Assembly (NCBI GenBank): GCA_963971405.1
Contig: OZ020487.1
Coordinates: 36,057,039 to 36,121,038 of the forward strand
DNA from: Psococerastis gibbosa
Lineage: Eukaryota > Arthropoda > Insecta > Psocodea > Psocidae
Direction: 5' to 3'
Length of the DNA stretch: 64,000 bases
Position 1 is the stretch's first letter; every line of letters starts with the position of its first letter. Below the pieces are notes generated by a model. The model was not told the DNA's origin and searched no databases. It was given only the letters and a program-made list of their open reading frames with translations. Below are positions 31,846 to 43,429 of this stretch, in pieces. A program made the translations under genes and the position numbers.

Positions 31846-32100
31846 ATACACACATACCGTATAAGTGTATAACGTCATAGCCAGGTCCGGTTTTCGCGTG
31901 TTACCATTGTGTTAACGGTAACTGGTAAGCCAAGCCTCTGCTTGTGTGCCTGCCAAAAAGCGGAAACAATTTACCAATCATGTCCGAATATCAATGGAGT
32001 CGGTAGCGTCGGTCTACGTAAAAAAAAACCATACAAAAATAATTACGAGTACCTTAAAATTGTATTTCGATTTTCGAATCATAACTCAAACATAGAATTT
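31846..32100. other. Unassigned spacer
   Basis: Nothing recognised. Confidence 0.3.
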
Positions 32101-33158
32101 AAGAAGCGGTACGAGTAAACCCGTCTATGCTTTCCTATTTATCGATTATTATAGGTACTATAAGTAGTTCCAAGGTAAATAATTGTCCCTGGGTTAATTT
32201 TCGGTTGCCTCGACTTTCATTATCCCAAAGCACTAAATTGATCAATGGGACGATTGCATAGTTTATAATACCAATATATTCAAAGGCACTAATAATGATA
32301 GGGTACCGGTATGTATTGTAATATATTGGGGCATCAATTATCCACAATTTCTTCAAAAATTAATATTATATTCAAAACCAAAACTTTGGTTGGGAAAGCA
32401 ACCAGTTCAGTTTCGTTACTCTATTTAACACATACAAGTGTGAAGTTAGAAAGCTAAGATATGCCGGCCGCCATACCAAGTTGAATCCAGCGGTCCAGAG
32501 CAGTTTTAAAGCTGCAGATTACTTGGTCGTGTGCACAGTGCCGGTAGGGAATCATGGTAGGACTTGTCCTGGTCACCTCCGAACTAATCGTGTGACTTAG
32601 CTGTGTTTCCCAAGTGGTTCGGAATCCACTATAATCAGGAGGTCCACTGTCCTATGGGCTCGCATAGGACAGTCAAGTCGGGGTCGCTCTATGGGCCCAA
32701 ATATGAGGCCTAAGTCGTTATTAACCCGACGAACACAACTAATACTACTACTACTAGAAAGCTAAGATGAAAGGTTCCGCTACAAAATAAATTTTTAGTC
32801 ATTTTTAATGTAAATTGAATATTATTTTTTTTTGGCCCCCAGAACTAAACTATCAAGGGGCAAGCGACTTATTGCGGTTTGTTAACATTAATGACGACTG
32901 CAATATACTTGAATTTATAGCAGTTTTTTGGAGGTTTTTTGAATGGTAAACCCCCCCCCCCCCTAAGTTGAGTCAACCCAAAATAAAAATTTTGATTTTC
33001 GAGGCATGATTTTTTGAACCTACATGCCAAATTTCATGAAAATCCACCGAGTGGTTTGCCCACTAATTGACGAAAAGACAGACCACCTTATACCATTGAA
33101 TATATAACACCAGTGTTATATATACAATGCTTATACTATCGTATAAATAGGAAAGCAA
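32101..33158 (-). mobile_element. Noncoding repeat family F1, copy 3, interrupted by a SINE
   Basis: Minus orientation: the 3' tip (CGGTACGAGTAAACCCG, ATGCTTTCCTATTTATCGAT) is at 32106, and the 5' tip (hairpin with CTTATACTATCGTATAAATAGGAAAGC) at ~33130-33157. ACTATCAAGGGGCAAGCGAC and AGGCATGATTTTTTGAACC match the inner parts of copies 1 and 2. The (GTCT)n tract is replaced by a short palindrome ATATATAACACCAGTGTTAT. A 5S SINE split this copy at 32461, so F1 was already there when the SINE moved. Confidence 0.75.
32461..32755 (+). mobile_element. SINE-A: 5S-rRNA-derived SINE, copy 2 (full length)
   Basis: Target duplication AGAAAGCTAAGAT, 13 bp perfect, at 32448-32460 and 32756-32768, inside an F1 element. 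The head is GCCGGCCGCCATACCAAGTT then GAATCCAGCGGTCC, colinear with the 5S rRNA start. ATTACTTGGTCGTGTGCACA and GTAGGGAATCATGG align with the 5S box C region. The body includes AGTGGTTCGGAATCCACT and GTCGGGGTCGCTCTATGGGC, and the tail is (ACT)n. It is the reference copy for the family. Confidence 0.85.
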
Positions 33159-33639
33159 AATTGAATGAAGCCCAAGAAATTTAATTATCCTAATTAAAAG
33201 CTATGGGGGATAAATAGGCTTCTAACTAAGCAGTCAGGTTAAGGTTAACCGGAAAGAGCGGCGATAACAAAAGTAATGGGTAAAGCAGAGGTCATTACTT
33301 CTACTACAGGAACAACTTCGAGCGATTATGGGCCAAGTTCCGTCATGCCCGCAGCCTTAACACTTACCTAGTAGTTACTTCTTTTCAGTATATTTCCAAC
33401 TAGACTTCGAGCTGAAAACCACACTTTATTTATCAATTTCCGGTCTTTCTCTAATTTCTGTTCGGTTAGTTCCCCCTTTTTTTTTATTCTATTAAATTCG
33501 AGAGCAGGTGCTGTTATGTGGGAACAGATATGCAGTTTTAATTCACTGTTGCTTCTTGCTATATGGCTCTCTGTTATTCAGGAAAATTTGTGCATTTCTG
33601 TTTGGAGTGTTTCTTTCCCTGGCATCGAGGGTTCAGGCC
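33159..33639. other. Unassigned stretch
   Basis: Nothing recognised. Confidence 0.35.
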
Positions 33640-33700
33640 TGAGAACTCAGCTGTATTTGGAATATTGTGGTCAGCAACATATCGGGCCGTCGCATTTTTT
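33640..33700 (-). mobile_element. SINE-L fragment, copy 3
   Basis: CCTGAGAACTCAGCTGTATTTGG and TTGTGGTCAGCAACAT match the order at 1-55. Short and diverged. Confidence 0.35.
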
Positions 33701-33768
33701 CCTCTTTGTGAATGTTATGGGAAAATTCCTCTTTCATGTCGATTGATATCTCGCTTTGTACCTCCACC

Positions 33769-33793
33769 ACAACAACAATAACAACAACAACGG
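33769..33793 (+). repeat. (CAA)n microsatellite
   Basis: Imperfect CAA triplets between two SINE-L fragments. Confidence 0.6.
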
Positions 33794-33824
33794 TGTGGCA
33801 TATTAACCTAATAAGGGCCTGGGC

Positions 33825-33945
33825 CTGAGGACTGCCGGAGGATCCTTTCTCTTGACCACTGCTCAGCCCTGCAATCGCGTTTCCCCTACCAGTGAATGCA
33901 TAGTACCCATTAGAGTTGCTTGGCGGTGGAAAGTTTTTCATTTTA
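33825..33945 (-). mobile_element. SINE-L fragment, copy 4
   Basis: Minus strand: GGGCTGAGCAGTGGTCAAGA, then AGGATCCTCCGGCAGTCCTC. Matches the A-box-like and stem region of the 25277-25480 copy. The 134-codon reverse frame at 33633-34037 runs through both SINE-L pieces and is not a gene. Confidence 0.4.
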
Positions 33946-34082
33946 TGTTGAGTTTGGAATATGAATCTTGTGTTCTGACCCTTTTTCCATACCACAACGC
34001 CACTAAAGGAACTAAAAGTCCTGCTGATAAAACTCACTTGTAGTCGACTTTTGTCAATTTATCTTCTTTCTATTAAACTTTG
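33946..34082. other. Unassigned spacer
   Basis: Nothing recognised. Confidence 0.3.
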
Positions 34083-34235
34083 GAATACTTTTTTTTTTTT
34101 TAAAAGATTATTATACAAACAATTCAATAAATGCATTCGAATAACCTCTTCAGGTAATACCTGTGTTGAGTTACGACAGGTTACCGATCACATGATGTGT
34201 AGGGACTCGCACAAGTACGAACAACCTATCACTAT
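34083..34235 (+). repeat. Dispersed repeat F12, copy 2
   Basis: CTGTGTTGAGTTACGACAGG, ACCGATCACATG and CTCGCACAAGTACGA match 15040-15110. Confidence 0.5.
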
Positions 34236-35043
34236 GCCATCGAAGGCTGTTAAGTATTAACGGTAACATATGAAGTCAATTACAATTAATCCCAAATACC
34301 TGTATGTGTTAGCTTTCACAGCCTTTTCTAGACATTACTATTCCATATTTTCATTCAAATTCGCAGTTATGTACCTATAGTACCTATTTTCGGTACTGGA
34401 CTGTGGACTCTAGCGAAATGACGCAATGTAATCAGTGGCTGCTAGGAAAGTGAAAAGAGCTGTGTGCACTCGGTACCTAGTAGGTACTACCTAGGGCCTG
34501 AGGTCGACGACCCCCCCCTGTAGATTATCGATACTAAGGCCTCTCTCACGGCTCACTGGCTTCTCTCCATGGAAGTAGGGCAGCTTGTTCTTGAATATGC
34601 GCCATGTCTTTTGTATGCCTGTGTCCTTATTATTAGGAATAGTTTTATTTGCTTCTGTGTGTTTAATACTGAGCTTTCCCAATGTTTCTGTAAACTGAGT
34701 TATTTTGACTTATTATTGAATTACTCGGCGGACCTTTGTTTACAAACAATTTAGAGATGATAATTGAATGGTGTACAGTATTTGTGTAGTGGTCTTGAAT
34801 TTAATTTAATTAATTTTCGATATCGAAGACTGGGTACTGTCATAGCCGCACAAGCTAAGCATTGGAATTTACTGTTAAAATGGTTGTGTTGTGAGTCAAT
34901 TAATGATTCCTCGTTTTCATTTCCATTCTGAAACGGTCAGCCAGTTTTGCTGTTTTCGAGTAAAAATCCGCCCCTAACCGGAGGGAAAACCTTACAGGTG
35001 TACAAATTAACTTTTTCAGGGAATATCGATAGTAAAGTTATCA
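34236..35043. other. Unassigned stretch
   Basis: Nothing recognised. Confidence 0.35.
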
Positions 35044-35051
35044 TTTAGACA

Positions 35052-35322
35052 CAGACGCGGATCTAGAATGAGACCAAGGGGGGCTAAGATTAAATACGAA
35101 AAAAAATTTGAAAAACAAGGCTGAAATATTGGGGTTTTACGTATTTTCAGAGCAATAAGGGTTCTATATTATAGATAATTAATACAATTGAGCAGAAGGG
35201 GGGCTCGGGGGTCTCCCCGGGAGAAAATTTGTGAAGAATAGGACTGAAATAGTGGGGTTTTACGCATTTTGAAGAACCTAATCCCCCATATAGCCCCCCC
35301 CCCCCCCGTACACCCGCCCCTG
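35052..35322. mobile_element. Non-autonomous hAT-like transposon, 271 bp, 8-bp duplication
   Basis: Flanked by TTTAGACA at 35044-35051 and 35323-35330. The tips are CAGACGCGGATCTAG and, inverted from the right, CAGGGGCGGGTGTACGG. The interior contains a direct repeat: AAAATTTG…GGCTGAAATATTGGGGTTTTAC…TTTTCAGA and AAAATTTG…GGACTGAAATAGTGGGGTTTTAC…TTTTGAAG, ~70 bp each. A C homopolymer of about 15 lies just inside the right end. Confidence 0.8.
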
Positions 35323-35330
35323 TTTAGACA

Positions 35331-36059
35331 CAAACTTACAAGCAGATAGCGGAAATGTTCCTCTAATAAATAACCTTTGCTGTATAGTGTGTAGCCGTCA
35401 CCAACACCGATTGGTCACAGTTTATTTATTTATTGATTTGTATAAAAAATGATGGTATTGAGTGTCCTGAGGAAGAATTTACATTTCACATAGCCGCATT
35501 GTATACAGTATGTAGCCCGGATTCTTCGGCCCCCTTATTAGTATGTCAAAATGTAATAATAATAATTTCATTATTTTTCTGAATTTATACGAATTTTTTC
35601 CATAATCAGGGCATCCCCAAACGTAAGGGCGCGTGGGGAAGCACCCAATCCCCTACCTAATTCACCCTACGTATACAAAAAAAAATGCACTAACAATGAA
35701 ATTTAACAAAAAAGGGTAGGCTGTGTTCGATTGTCTCTTAATTGTATCGTAAAAAATAAAAGCTTTGCCTACATAATAAAAATGTTTGTAGAAAGAGTCA
35801 AGATACTAAAGAGCTGATTACAGTGTTTTGTTCCTTGGCTTCATTGTCCAGACTTGACTTCTCTGAAGAATTGAAGGTGTGTTATGATGACTTTCTCGCG
35901 TCGTTTATGGTTGCTTGGTTCTTTACCGCTTTCTGGTTGAAAACCTCTCTAATTCGTTCGTTCCGCCCTCCCGACTGGTTTATTAGCTCAAATAATTCTC
36001 TTATTTGCATTCCGTGGCTGTGGACTTGTTCTTCAACTACAAGTTGGAACACTTTAGAA
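35331..36059. other. Unassigned stretch
   Basis: Nothing recognised. Confidence 0.35.
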
Positions 36060-36100
36060 CAGATTTAGACCTGGATTTACTATTAGGCCCTGGTCTACGG
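36060..36100 (+). repeat. Short dispersed repeat F8
   Basis: TTTAGACCTGGATTTACTAT then TAGGCCC recurs as TTTAGATGTGGATTTGCTAT then TAGGTCC at about 41780-41810. Confidence 0.3.
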
Positions 36101-36539
36101 ACTGTGGACATTAGAAATTAATAGATTGTCTTTGTAGCATGTTGAACTCTTGTTTTGCTGCGACATGTCAAGAGACCAATCTGAACTCTGTGCACCATGT
36201 CGAATACTGCCAAATTGAGGCTGTCAAAAACCGTTCAGAACAAAACGCTACCTGCTCTGATGGGCTTTGCCGCTTTGACAAGTGTGTAGAGTGGGTCGAA
36301 AGATACCTAGAATGTAAAGTATTCTAAAACGTTATATGGAGTATATTAGAATCCGCACTTATTATTTTATTCAACTTTCGATACTGCTGTTAATTAAATT
36401 TACAGTTTTAGAAAAACATTTGCATCTTCTCCTCGAGTTGAGCAAGTCTCAAATCGCAGATTAGGTGTAACTGTGCTAGTGGGTTTCCCTCTGTAGATGG
36501 CAGTTCTTGCCGAAAGCGCTCAGGGTTTTATACTAACAC

Positions 36540-36625
36540 AAGTGGGTTACTTAGACAAAGTTAATTTCTTAACGATTATTTGGGTTTTACTAATTCGGGT
36601 TGTTATAACAAGTTTTTGTTATTTT
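36540..36625 (+). repeat. Dispersed repeat F3, copy 2
   Basis: Shares TAACGATTATTTGGGTTTTA and ATAACAAGTTTTT with 2093-2180. Confidence 0.5.
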
Positions 36626-38915
36626 TTGTTTATTAAAATGAAATACCACGAAGTCACGAGTAATCTAATTATTTATGTTAATACAGTAATATAAAAAAAG
36701 TAATTATTTATTTAATACTGTGTCAAGTGTCCATAATATGAAATATGACATGTCGCTGTTGGCTTGCGTTAGATACTTAATTTGTCGATGAACGAGAAAG
36801 AGATTACTAAAATTAATGATGGCTGCTACAAAGGAGTTGAATATATCAATGTCGCTTTAATTGTCCTGAGCTTCCATTACCATTGTACTGATTTCTTTTT
36901 TCTTCTTCAGGTAAGATGATTTACTACTTTTTAAGGAAGCGAAGTGAGAACCCTGCAGCTGTATTGAGGTACCAAGTCCTTACTTTATTCATTCTAAGGG
37001 GCTATTTTTTGTTCTATTTATTCATTTATAAAATGTATTCGATTATGATCGGAATAGGTGGAGTTTTTAGGTAAAACCAAGAAATTCTAGAAGAAAATAG
37101 AGGGGCTGAGAGTAAAACCCTGTTCTTTATGGGTGGGCAACAGACAGATGGTAATTCAGACCCAAAAATTAAGTATCCCTAGGGTGCGTTGGAGCCATGG
37201 ATCCCCGCAGAGTGTTGAAGTTTTTCGGTTTCAGCTCGTAGAAAGAACGTCATCAAAGCCAGGTACTCGTTAAATTGCACATGTATTGAATTTAATTTAA
37301 TCAGGTGGATTCACTATCCTGTATTTAGCATGCTAATTATGTTACATTGAGAATCTCATGCTCAGTCGTAGAAGAAACCAAAAATAATTAACGGAAATTA
37401 TAATAATAATAACCCTGTGGTTCGCTAAATCCGTCGTAAATTTCGGTAAACAGGCGGCCGTTTAATTTTAATTTCATTACAGGTACATAGTTTTTAATTT
37501 GTTTATTAGCGGATATAAAATTTAGGGTGTGATTGGTTAATTTTTATTATTTATTATTATTTCCTTATATATTTCATTTAAATTTATTAATTTTTCGTAT
37601 TTTATGTGAAATAATTTGTCAATTTTAAATTTTATCAGGGCTATCTATAAGCGTATCTTCAATTATCATAACATAACATAACATTACCAAATTTAAAATT
37701 TAACATTTACCATGCTGAATCACAGAGTGGATCCTCCTATTACTGTGCTGAATTGAATTTTTAAAGTCTGATGAGACCATAGGTATCGCTGGATTCTTAT
37801 AGATGTAAGAATAATTAAAGCATAAGTTAAAAGAAGTACCGGGCGGGAGACGGGAGGCGAATTAATATTATTTTACGAATTGTCCAGTTTAAAATATTTA
37901 ATATGATGTGTGCCATGTCAAAGGGCAAGTACGAAGGCACCACTCACAAGGAGAATTGAGGAAAACAGGGTCGCGTCTGCTGGTATTAGGTCTTTCGAAA
38001 CACTGTTAAAGTGCGTTCATCCGGTAAAATAATACTGGCATTTCCGAGAAGAATCAATCGTTCCTATCCCCCTAACATCAACAAACACTCTTGCACGATA
38101 GCCCATCTAATGCTGAAGGGTCTGAAAGAACTGGATCATTACAGAGCGGAATGTGGCAAACTTCTTTTACGAAGACGATTCGCAACACCTTTTATTAATA
38201 ACAAGAGGGCTAGCTTCGGCTCTGCATTCTCATTAAAAAATCAGTCTGATTGAGCAGGTCTTGGGCATATGAAGGAGATCCCATCTTGATATTTTACTCG
38301 TAGGGGGCATCACGATTCCAGGGGTCATGGAAGCCCTCCACATCTATTCCCCTAGTGTTTTCTTTTGCACATGATATTTCGCTGAGATCGTGGATGGAAG
38401 AATCCACTTATTTTCTTTTAATATCAGCTTTCAAAGCGTCTGCTCCATCGCATAAGACTGAACTCTTCACCTCTTTTATGAAGTTGCGGTTTTTGTGGCT
38501 TGTCAGAATATGTTGGGTTTTGTCGTATTAATTATATAGCATGTCTTCGTAGGACTCGTTTCAGGACTTCCATTCGCAATAATTCTGAACCCGGGATTTT
38601 CAACCCGGGAGTTTCAATTGAAGATAAACCGATCAACCAAAATGTAATCCGAAATTTCTGCAATTTCTAAAAGATGATTGTTTCTCAGTTTTTATTTGTT
38701 TTCTTCAGTTTTCAATGCACATTTAAAACTGTTTGAGGAGAGGGAGGGGAGAGGGGTGTTCACAAGCCGCCTGTCTACTTCCCTCATGTCTACGGCCCTA
38801 TTTAATTATAATATTTTCTTTGTTTACTTTAAAGACTCATAACGGCCCATAAAATTTCCGCTAGAAATTTTTTCCGCTACAAAGTGCTTTATTAGCAGTG
38901 AAGTTATGCTCAAAA
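36626..38915. other. Unassigned A+T-rich stretch
   Basis: No repeat, RNA or protein recognised in 2.3 kb. The longest frame is 80 codons (38011-38253) and has no features. Confidence 0.4.
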
Positions 38916-38960
38916 ATAGTCCAGTTGGTAGAGGACTAGACTATGAGGCGGAAGGCTGAA
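38916..38960 (+). repeat. tRNA-like (A box) fragment
   Basis: ATAGTCCAGTTGGTAGAGGA then CTAGACTATGAGG looks like the D-arm and start of an anticodon arm of a tRNA. There is no T arm or B box within the next 60 nt. Probably a tRNA-derived SINE relic. Confidence 0.35.
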
Positions 38961-39485
38961 AAAAATCGTAAAAAGGTTTTTAAAAATTACCCAATCTCAC
39001 CTTGCCCTCCTGAAAAATATTTAAAAGACGCACCTGACTGGATGGTTAAGAGCACGCGTCTGTTGCACCTCCGTGAATGCACAATGAGCTGTGCAATTTC
39101 GTAATATTAAGTAACATTTAACCTTTGACCCGGTGGTCCACGGACAAGACAGGTGACCACTTTGGTAGTCTTTAGTGGTGCCATCATGGATCTAATGGCA
39201 CCATTTCAGTTTAGTGGCGGACATATTCGCAGGTCACCTTAAATATGACTGGCATAATAATCTGTACTTTGGTGGAAGGTGCAATTCGTAGCTACCATTT
39301 TATCCGTCTATTTCTGTTTGAGAGCGAAGGCTACGAAGTTGGTGAGCGTACAGTAAACACACATGACTTTACACATTTCGTAATATTATTTTTTAAATTT
39401 AAAAGTGTATGTGCCAACATGGACGCAGAATGTTTACTAGGCCTAACTACTAGTAGTAGTAGTACATTACGATACTGCGGAATAT
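38961..39485. other. Unassigned stretch
   Basis: An 8-bp perfect hairpin (GGTGCCAT…ATGGCACC, about 39177-39202). Nothing else recognised. Confidence 0.35.
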
Positions 39486-39990
39486 GAAATGACGAGAGGT
39501 GTTAGAGAAAACCTTTAGCAGGGTTGCTTAATAGCAGAGATGTGAGTGTATTGCCATTGCAAAATAAAGGCAAAAGGGGTATGATTGTATTGGAGTTAAG
39601 CCTCAGCAAGGCAACGCCTTGAAACAAAGGAGATATGATTGTGTTGGAAAGAAACTTGCGTTGAAGAACGACTTAATATACTACGGGCGATGTGTTAGTA
39701 AGAAACCTTAGCAGTGCATCGTCTTAAAACGATAGCGAATATATGACTGGTGTGTGGGAGAAACCTTTGCAGTGTTACGCCATAAAACAAAAGTGATGTG
39801 ATTGTGTTGGAGGGAAACATGGGTTTAAAAACGACTTAACACACTATAGTACAATAGATGTGTTGAAAGAAACCTTAACAGTGCAATGCCTTAAAATAAA
39901 GAGATGTAATTTTATTGAGTTTGAGAAAAACCTTGGTAAGGCAGCGTCTTAAAACGATAACGAATGGAGAAACCTTTGCAGTGTTACGCC
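39486..39990 (+). repeat. Degenerate ~50-bp minisatellite
   Basis: About nine or ten diverged units following GAAACCTTaGCAGTGcaaCG, CcTTAAAACaAaaG, GATgTGattGTGTTGGA. Clear units start near 39512, 39600, 39650, 39703, 39757, 39812, 39870, 39930 and 39968. Two kinds of unit seem to alternate (with and without 'GACTTAA'), which suggests a higher-order repeat of about 200 bp. Confidence 0.6.
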
Positions 39991-40334
39991 GTAACGTAAC
40001 GCCGGACTCAACTTGGTATGACCGTTGGCAAAGTTGGTGGGTAGTGAATATTTCATCACTCCGCCAGCAAATTTAGAATCGAAATTTGCCTTTTCACGAT
40101 TATTATGCCATACCCCCCCTCCTCCCACTTAAGATTGAGAAACAATTATGGAATTTTCGACTCACGAAGATCCCTGATAAAATCACTTTTGTAAGCGTGA
40201 AGCACCCTTTACAACGATTGCCAGTGCTAGGCTGCCACCTATTTCATTAGCTCTTTGATAATACATATCTCGGAATTATTATCATTATGAAACTGTGTCT
40301 GATAAAAATCGAAGTCTTCTTCTTGAGTTGCAAT
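39991..40334. other. Unassigned spacer
   Basis: Nothing recognised. Confidence 0.3.
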
Positions 40335-40694
40335 CTATTGATTGGTTTGCAGCGAATGTTTTAGTCTTCTTCTCCACTCTTGTCTGTCTTGTGCGGTCCT
40401 TTTTAGTCCTTTGTAGGTGTCGCACCCTAGGTCCTCTGTGACATCCTCGAGGTACTCCTTCCTCTCTAGTCCTCTTGAGTTGGTGCCTTCAACCATACCC
40501 TCAATGATGTTCTTGAAGAGCCCTTCGTGTCTCAGAATATGCCCCATCCATTTGCCTCTTCTTGTTGAAATGCTGGCCATAATAGCTCTCTTTTCGTTTA
40601 TTCTATGGAGCACTTCTTCGTTGGTTATGTAATTTTCTTTTGTATCAGCTTTACCGTCCAATAGGAAATTGGCAGCCCGAAGTTTAATTCTTCT
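40335..40694 (-). pseudogene. Non-LTR retrotransposon ORF2 C-terminus
   Basis: A 108-codon minus-strand frame; in phase it can be read about 12 codons further upstream (RIKLRAANFLLDGK). It reads NEEVLHRINEKRAIMASIST, RRGKWMGHILRHEGLFKNII, EGMVEGTNSRGLERKEYLED, then LKRTAQDRQEWR. This is the familiar C-terminal segment of many arthropod LINE endonuclease-reverse transcriptases: V.RRI…R…W.GH.LRH.GL…IIEG…G…GR.R..YL…. The glycine/arginine-rich 'GKRGRGRPR' stretch is altered here (GTNSRGLERK). The RT palm is missing, so it is a dead fragment ending at its natural stop. Confidence 0.7.
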
Positions 40695-41020
40695 TATTTG
40701 TTATTTAATTCACTAATCACGTTATTACAGTTTATAAATTAATATATTATAATTGTTATGAAAAAGCTACGGTACAAAAACTAAAAATACCCATATTATA
40801 TAAATGAAGTCTTTTACAACTTAAATTAGCTAAAATTTAAAATTTAATCTTTAAAAACTTGCTTAGATATTAAATTTCCTGCTGACGTAAACTCATAAGC
40901 TTTTTTCAAGCTTACAAACTTCTATATGCTTGCTAGAGCATAGTATTTTTAGTAAAAGCATAGAAGTAAAAGAAGATTATACTATCTATGTCACCAACTA
41001 GCTAATTATGATGGTTTCGC
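40695..41020. other. Unassigned A+T-rich spacer
   Basis: Nothing recognised. Confidence 0.3.
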
Positions 41021-41023
41021 TTA

Positions 41024-41143
41024 GGCGGTTATTCCACTTGTCAATATTCCGTCATTTGTGCATCAATAATTGATGAGATAACATAGATTAAAGAAAAAAT
41101 CTCATCAATTATTGAAGAAAAATTGACAAGTGGAATAGCTGCC
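41024..41143. mobile_element. Foldback MITE, type D (120 bp)
   Basis: Flanked by TTA at 41021-41023 and 41144-41146. The tips are GGCGGTTATTCCACTTGTCA and inverse TGACAAGTGGAATAGCTGCC; then CATCAATAATTGATGAGAT pairs with ATCTCATCAATTATTGA around a ~20-nt loop. Only the tip 'GGCGg..ATTCCAC' is common with types A-C. Confidence 0.8.
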
Positions 41144-41146
41144 TTA

Positions 41147-42361
41147 TGAAAATTACAGAATTTGCGTTACTCATATTAGTACCTTGTGGAAGCTTATAAA
41201 GCACAATATAATGCCATACAGAGCTTTCATTCAATTGTTGCTAATAGAATTTCTTGATTAGTCATTTTATATTAAAATTGAAAATTAAATTTAAAAGCTA
41301 GTTTTACACTAAATTTATATTAAAGTATACAATAATGAAATGGTCTTGCCGAGTTTTTCACAAACAACTAATCGCATTACTGTAGTCTCTCCCCGTTCTC
41401 CGTTCTATTAGTTTAAAACTTTCTCACAAATGAGAGACATCATTCTTGCTCCATATTTTACATTTTATTTCGCTTCCTTTGTCATTTTCTCAGCTTCCAT
41501 TGAGTTTATAACTCAGTTTTCTAGTTATTTATTACTACCACAATTGAATTAATATAAGCAGTGTAGCTTTTGTTGCTATTTGTCATAAAAATAAAAATTG
41601 CCTGCAAGTTAAGAAATGAGCTGCCATATTTCGCGACATGGTGGTGGAAAGACAATATGGTATATTTCGGGTTTCCAGGGGTCAGGGATTTTAAAGAAAA
41701 AACGAAGAGGGAAAGTCCAAGTTCTTACCACTGCCACTACCAAAAGCGCTGACATCATACCTGCTTGAATTGGGCTACATTTAGATGTGGATTTGCTATT
41801 AGGTCCACTAGATCCGGACTTAAAAGTGGTGCATGTCTCCAGAGGGGCGCATCCTCATAACAAAAATATTGTAGTTAAAACAGGTCCTGGCTACAGTGCA
41901 GTATCTAAAGTAACTTGTTCGCAAACTAACAAATAACAAATAATTAAGCAATATCAATGGTGGATCCTGGAGACCATAGTGGCCTTCTTAACCCCATTGG
42001 TTCGCCTTGACGGAGATAGGTCGCCAAGACATGAATGAGGAGGCATGATCATCGCCAGGTGGGTTTTGTGGTGCACCAAGTAGGCAGGCGTGAAGGCTGG
42101 TTCAACAAACTGAACCAGGGCAACCTGGCTTTGCTAGGTCAAGTTTATGAGACTGATCCCGTACGCACGACCACGTGGACACCACTTCTCGAAAAATCTC
42201 ACTTTTCGGCCAACCACCAAAGCTCTGATATCTTCATTCAGATTCAGACAGTTCATACAACGACTCTTTAATCAGCACTTCAATCCGTGTATGAAAATGG
42301 GAGTACCGCCACTATGCGTTATTCGTATTCGGAAATATCGATGTTACAGCCTCCGAAACCA
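41147..42361. other. Unassigned stretch
   Basis: Holds the short F8 repeat near 41780-41810. Nothing else recognised; a G+C-richer patch at 41990-42200 has only short overlapping frames. Confidence 0.35.
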
Positions 42362-42460
42362 TGCATTAAATTAGCAGAAATGCTTCTCTACATTTCGATA
42401 GATGACATTTGGCTTTCACCAACACCTAGTGGCCACAGTTCTTGAACTCCTTCTCCGGGA
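42362..42460 (+). repeat. Dispersed repeat F2, copy 3
   Basis: TTAGCAGAAATGCTTCTCTA, CATTTCGATAGATGACAT and CCACAGTTCTTGAACTCCTTC match 10510-10600. Confidence 0.5.
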
Positions 42461-43292
42461 CTACCACAACAATCGTCTTTTGTGCAAATAAGGAATTTTT
42501 GGATGTGACCTAGTTCTCAGCTCTACAATTGTTAGTGTGAGTGCCGGGTACTTTGGGGTCTCAACCGCGACCCATTTTACTCGTATTTCCATTTTACACA
42601 GGTGAGCTTTCCCTTCCCCCCCCCCCTTATTATTGCTTCAATTTACTCTCTGGGCAGTATGGATGAATGGGATTGATTGAAACTGCATGGGAAGTATACT
42701 ATAGGTCAATTGCCGCTTGCAGCGGTTATAGGGCCACAATTTAATGAGTGTTACCGTCGCACGCCGCTGGTATGAGGAGGCACTTCAGCTGTTGTTTACT
42801 GGTGTAAAAAAATTAAGAAAATGTGTATTATTAATTTATCAATGGGGTATTTCACAAAGCTAGAGCAAAGTTCAATGGGTTACTTGACCTACCTCCCTGT
42901 CAATAATCAATAAAATAGTACCGATTGAAAATATTTTTATTATTGCACTATTGTTAAATTAAATTTATTTTGCAATTAATTGGATGAAGCATGGAATAAT
43001 GTTTTTTTCTCTGTTGCAATGGTGAGATGATCATCAGTGAGCAATTCATTTGATTGTTATTAAGCGTAGGGCTCTATTACTCGGCAGTTAGTCTAAATGA
43101 CTCCTTGGTGACGTCTTGCTAAGTAATTGCTGCAAAATGACTGCCAGCCAGCCGCCTATTGTGCCACAATTTCTCGACCGCTTTAATTTATAGACGTGAA
43201 GTTCAACGTGCCCATTGCACATCTCCATACTGCCTAGCCAAGCCTTTTACCTTTGGGTAATCTCTCCAGATGATTTACTTATGTATTGTATT
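42461..43292. other. Unassigned stretch
   Basis: A C run near 42618-42626. Nothing else recognised. Confidence 0.35.
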
Positions 43293-43385
43293 GTCAGAAC
43301 CTGTAGTGTAGTGGCAACAGTTTGACTCCGAGTTCCGAAAGGTTGTTGGTACGAGTCCCACATTTGCTGGAGTGTCTGAACATGT
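43293..43385 (+). mobile_element. tRNA-derived SINE (SINE-T), copy 2 (5' part)
   Basis: GTCAGAACCTGTAGTGTAGT GGC carries the A box, and CGAAAGGTTGTTGGTACGAG TCCCACA the damaged B box. The match to 25822-25999 fades after about 43380, so the body is lost or diverged. Confidence 0.6.
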
Positions 43386-43429
43386 TAGGGGATAGTGGAT
43401 TATGGCCTCCCTTGAAAAAGTATTTTCTA

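Noticed and set aside
33633-34037. 134-codon reverse-strand gene with a valine-rich stretch
   Set aside because: It crosses two SINE-L fragments and a (CAA)n microsatellite, which gives the Val run.
39120-39240. Second copy of the GGTCCACGGAC-type hAT
   Set aside because: Only one ~13-nt motif (GGTGGTCCACGGAC) is present; no opposite end or duplication.
39486-39990. CRISPR array
   Set aside because: Units are diverged, spacer-like segments are themselves repeats, and the DNA is eukaryotic.
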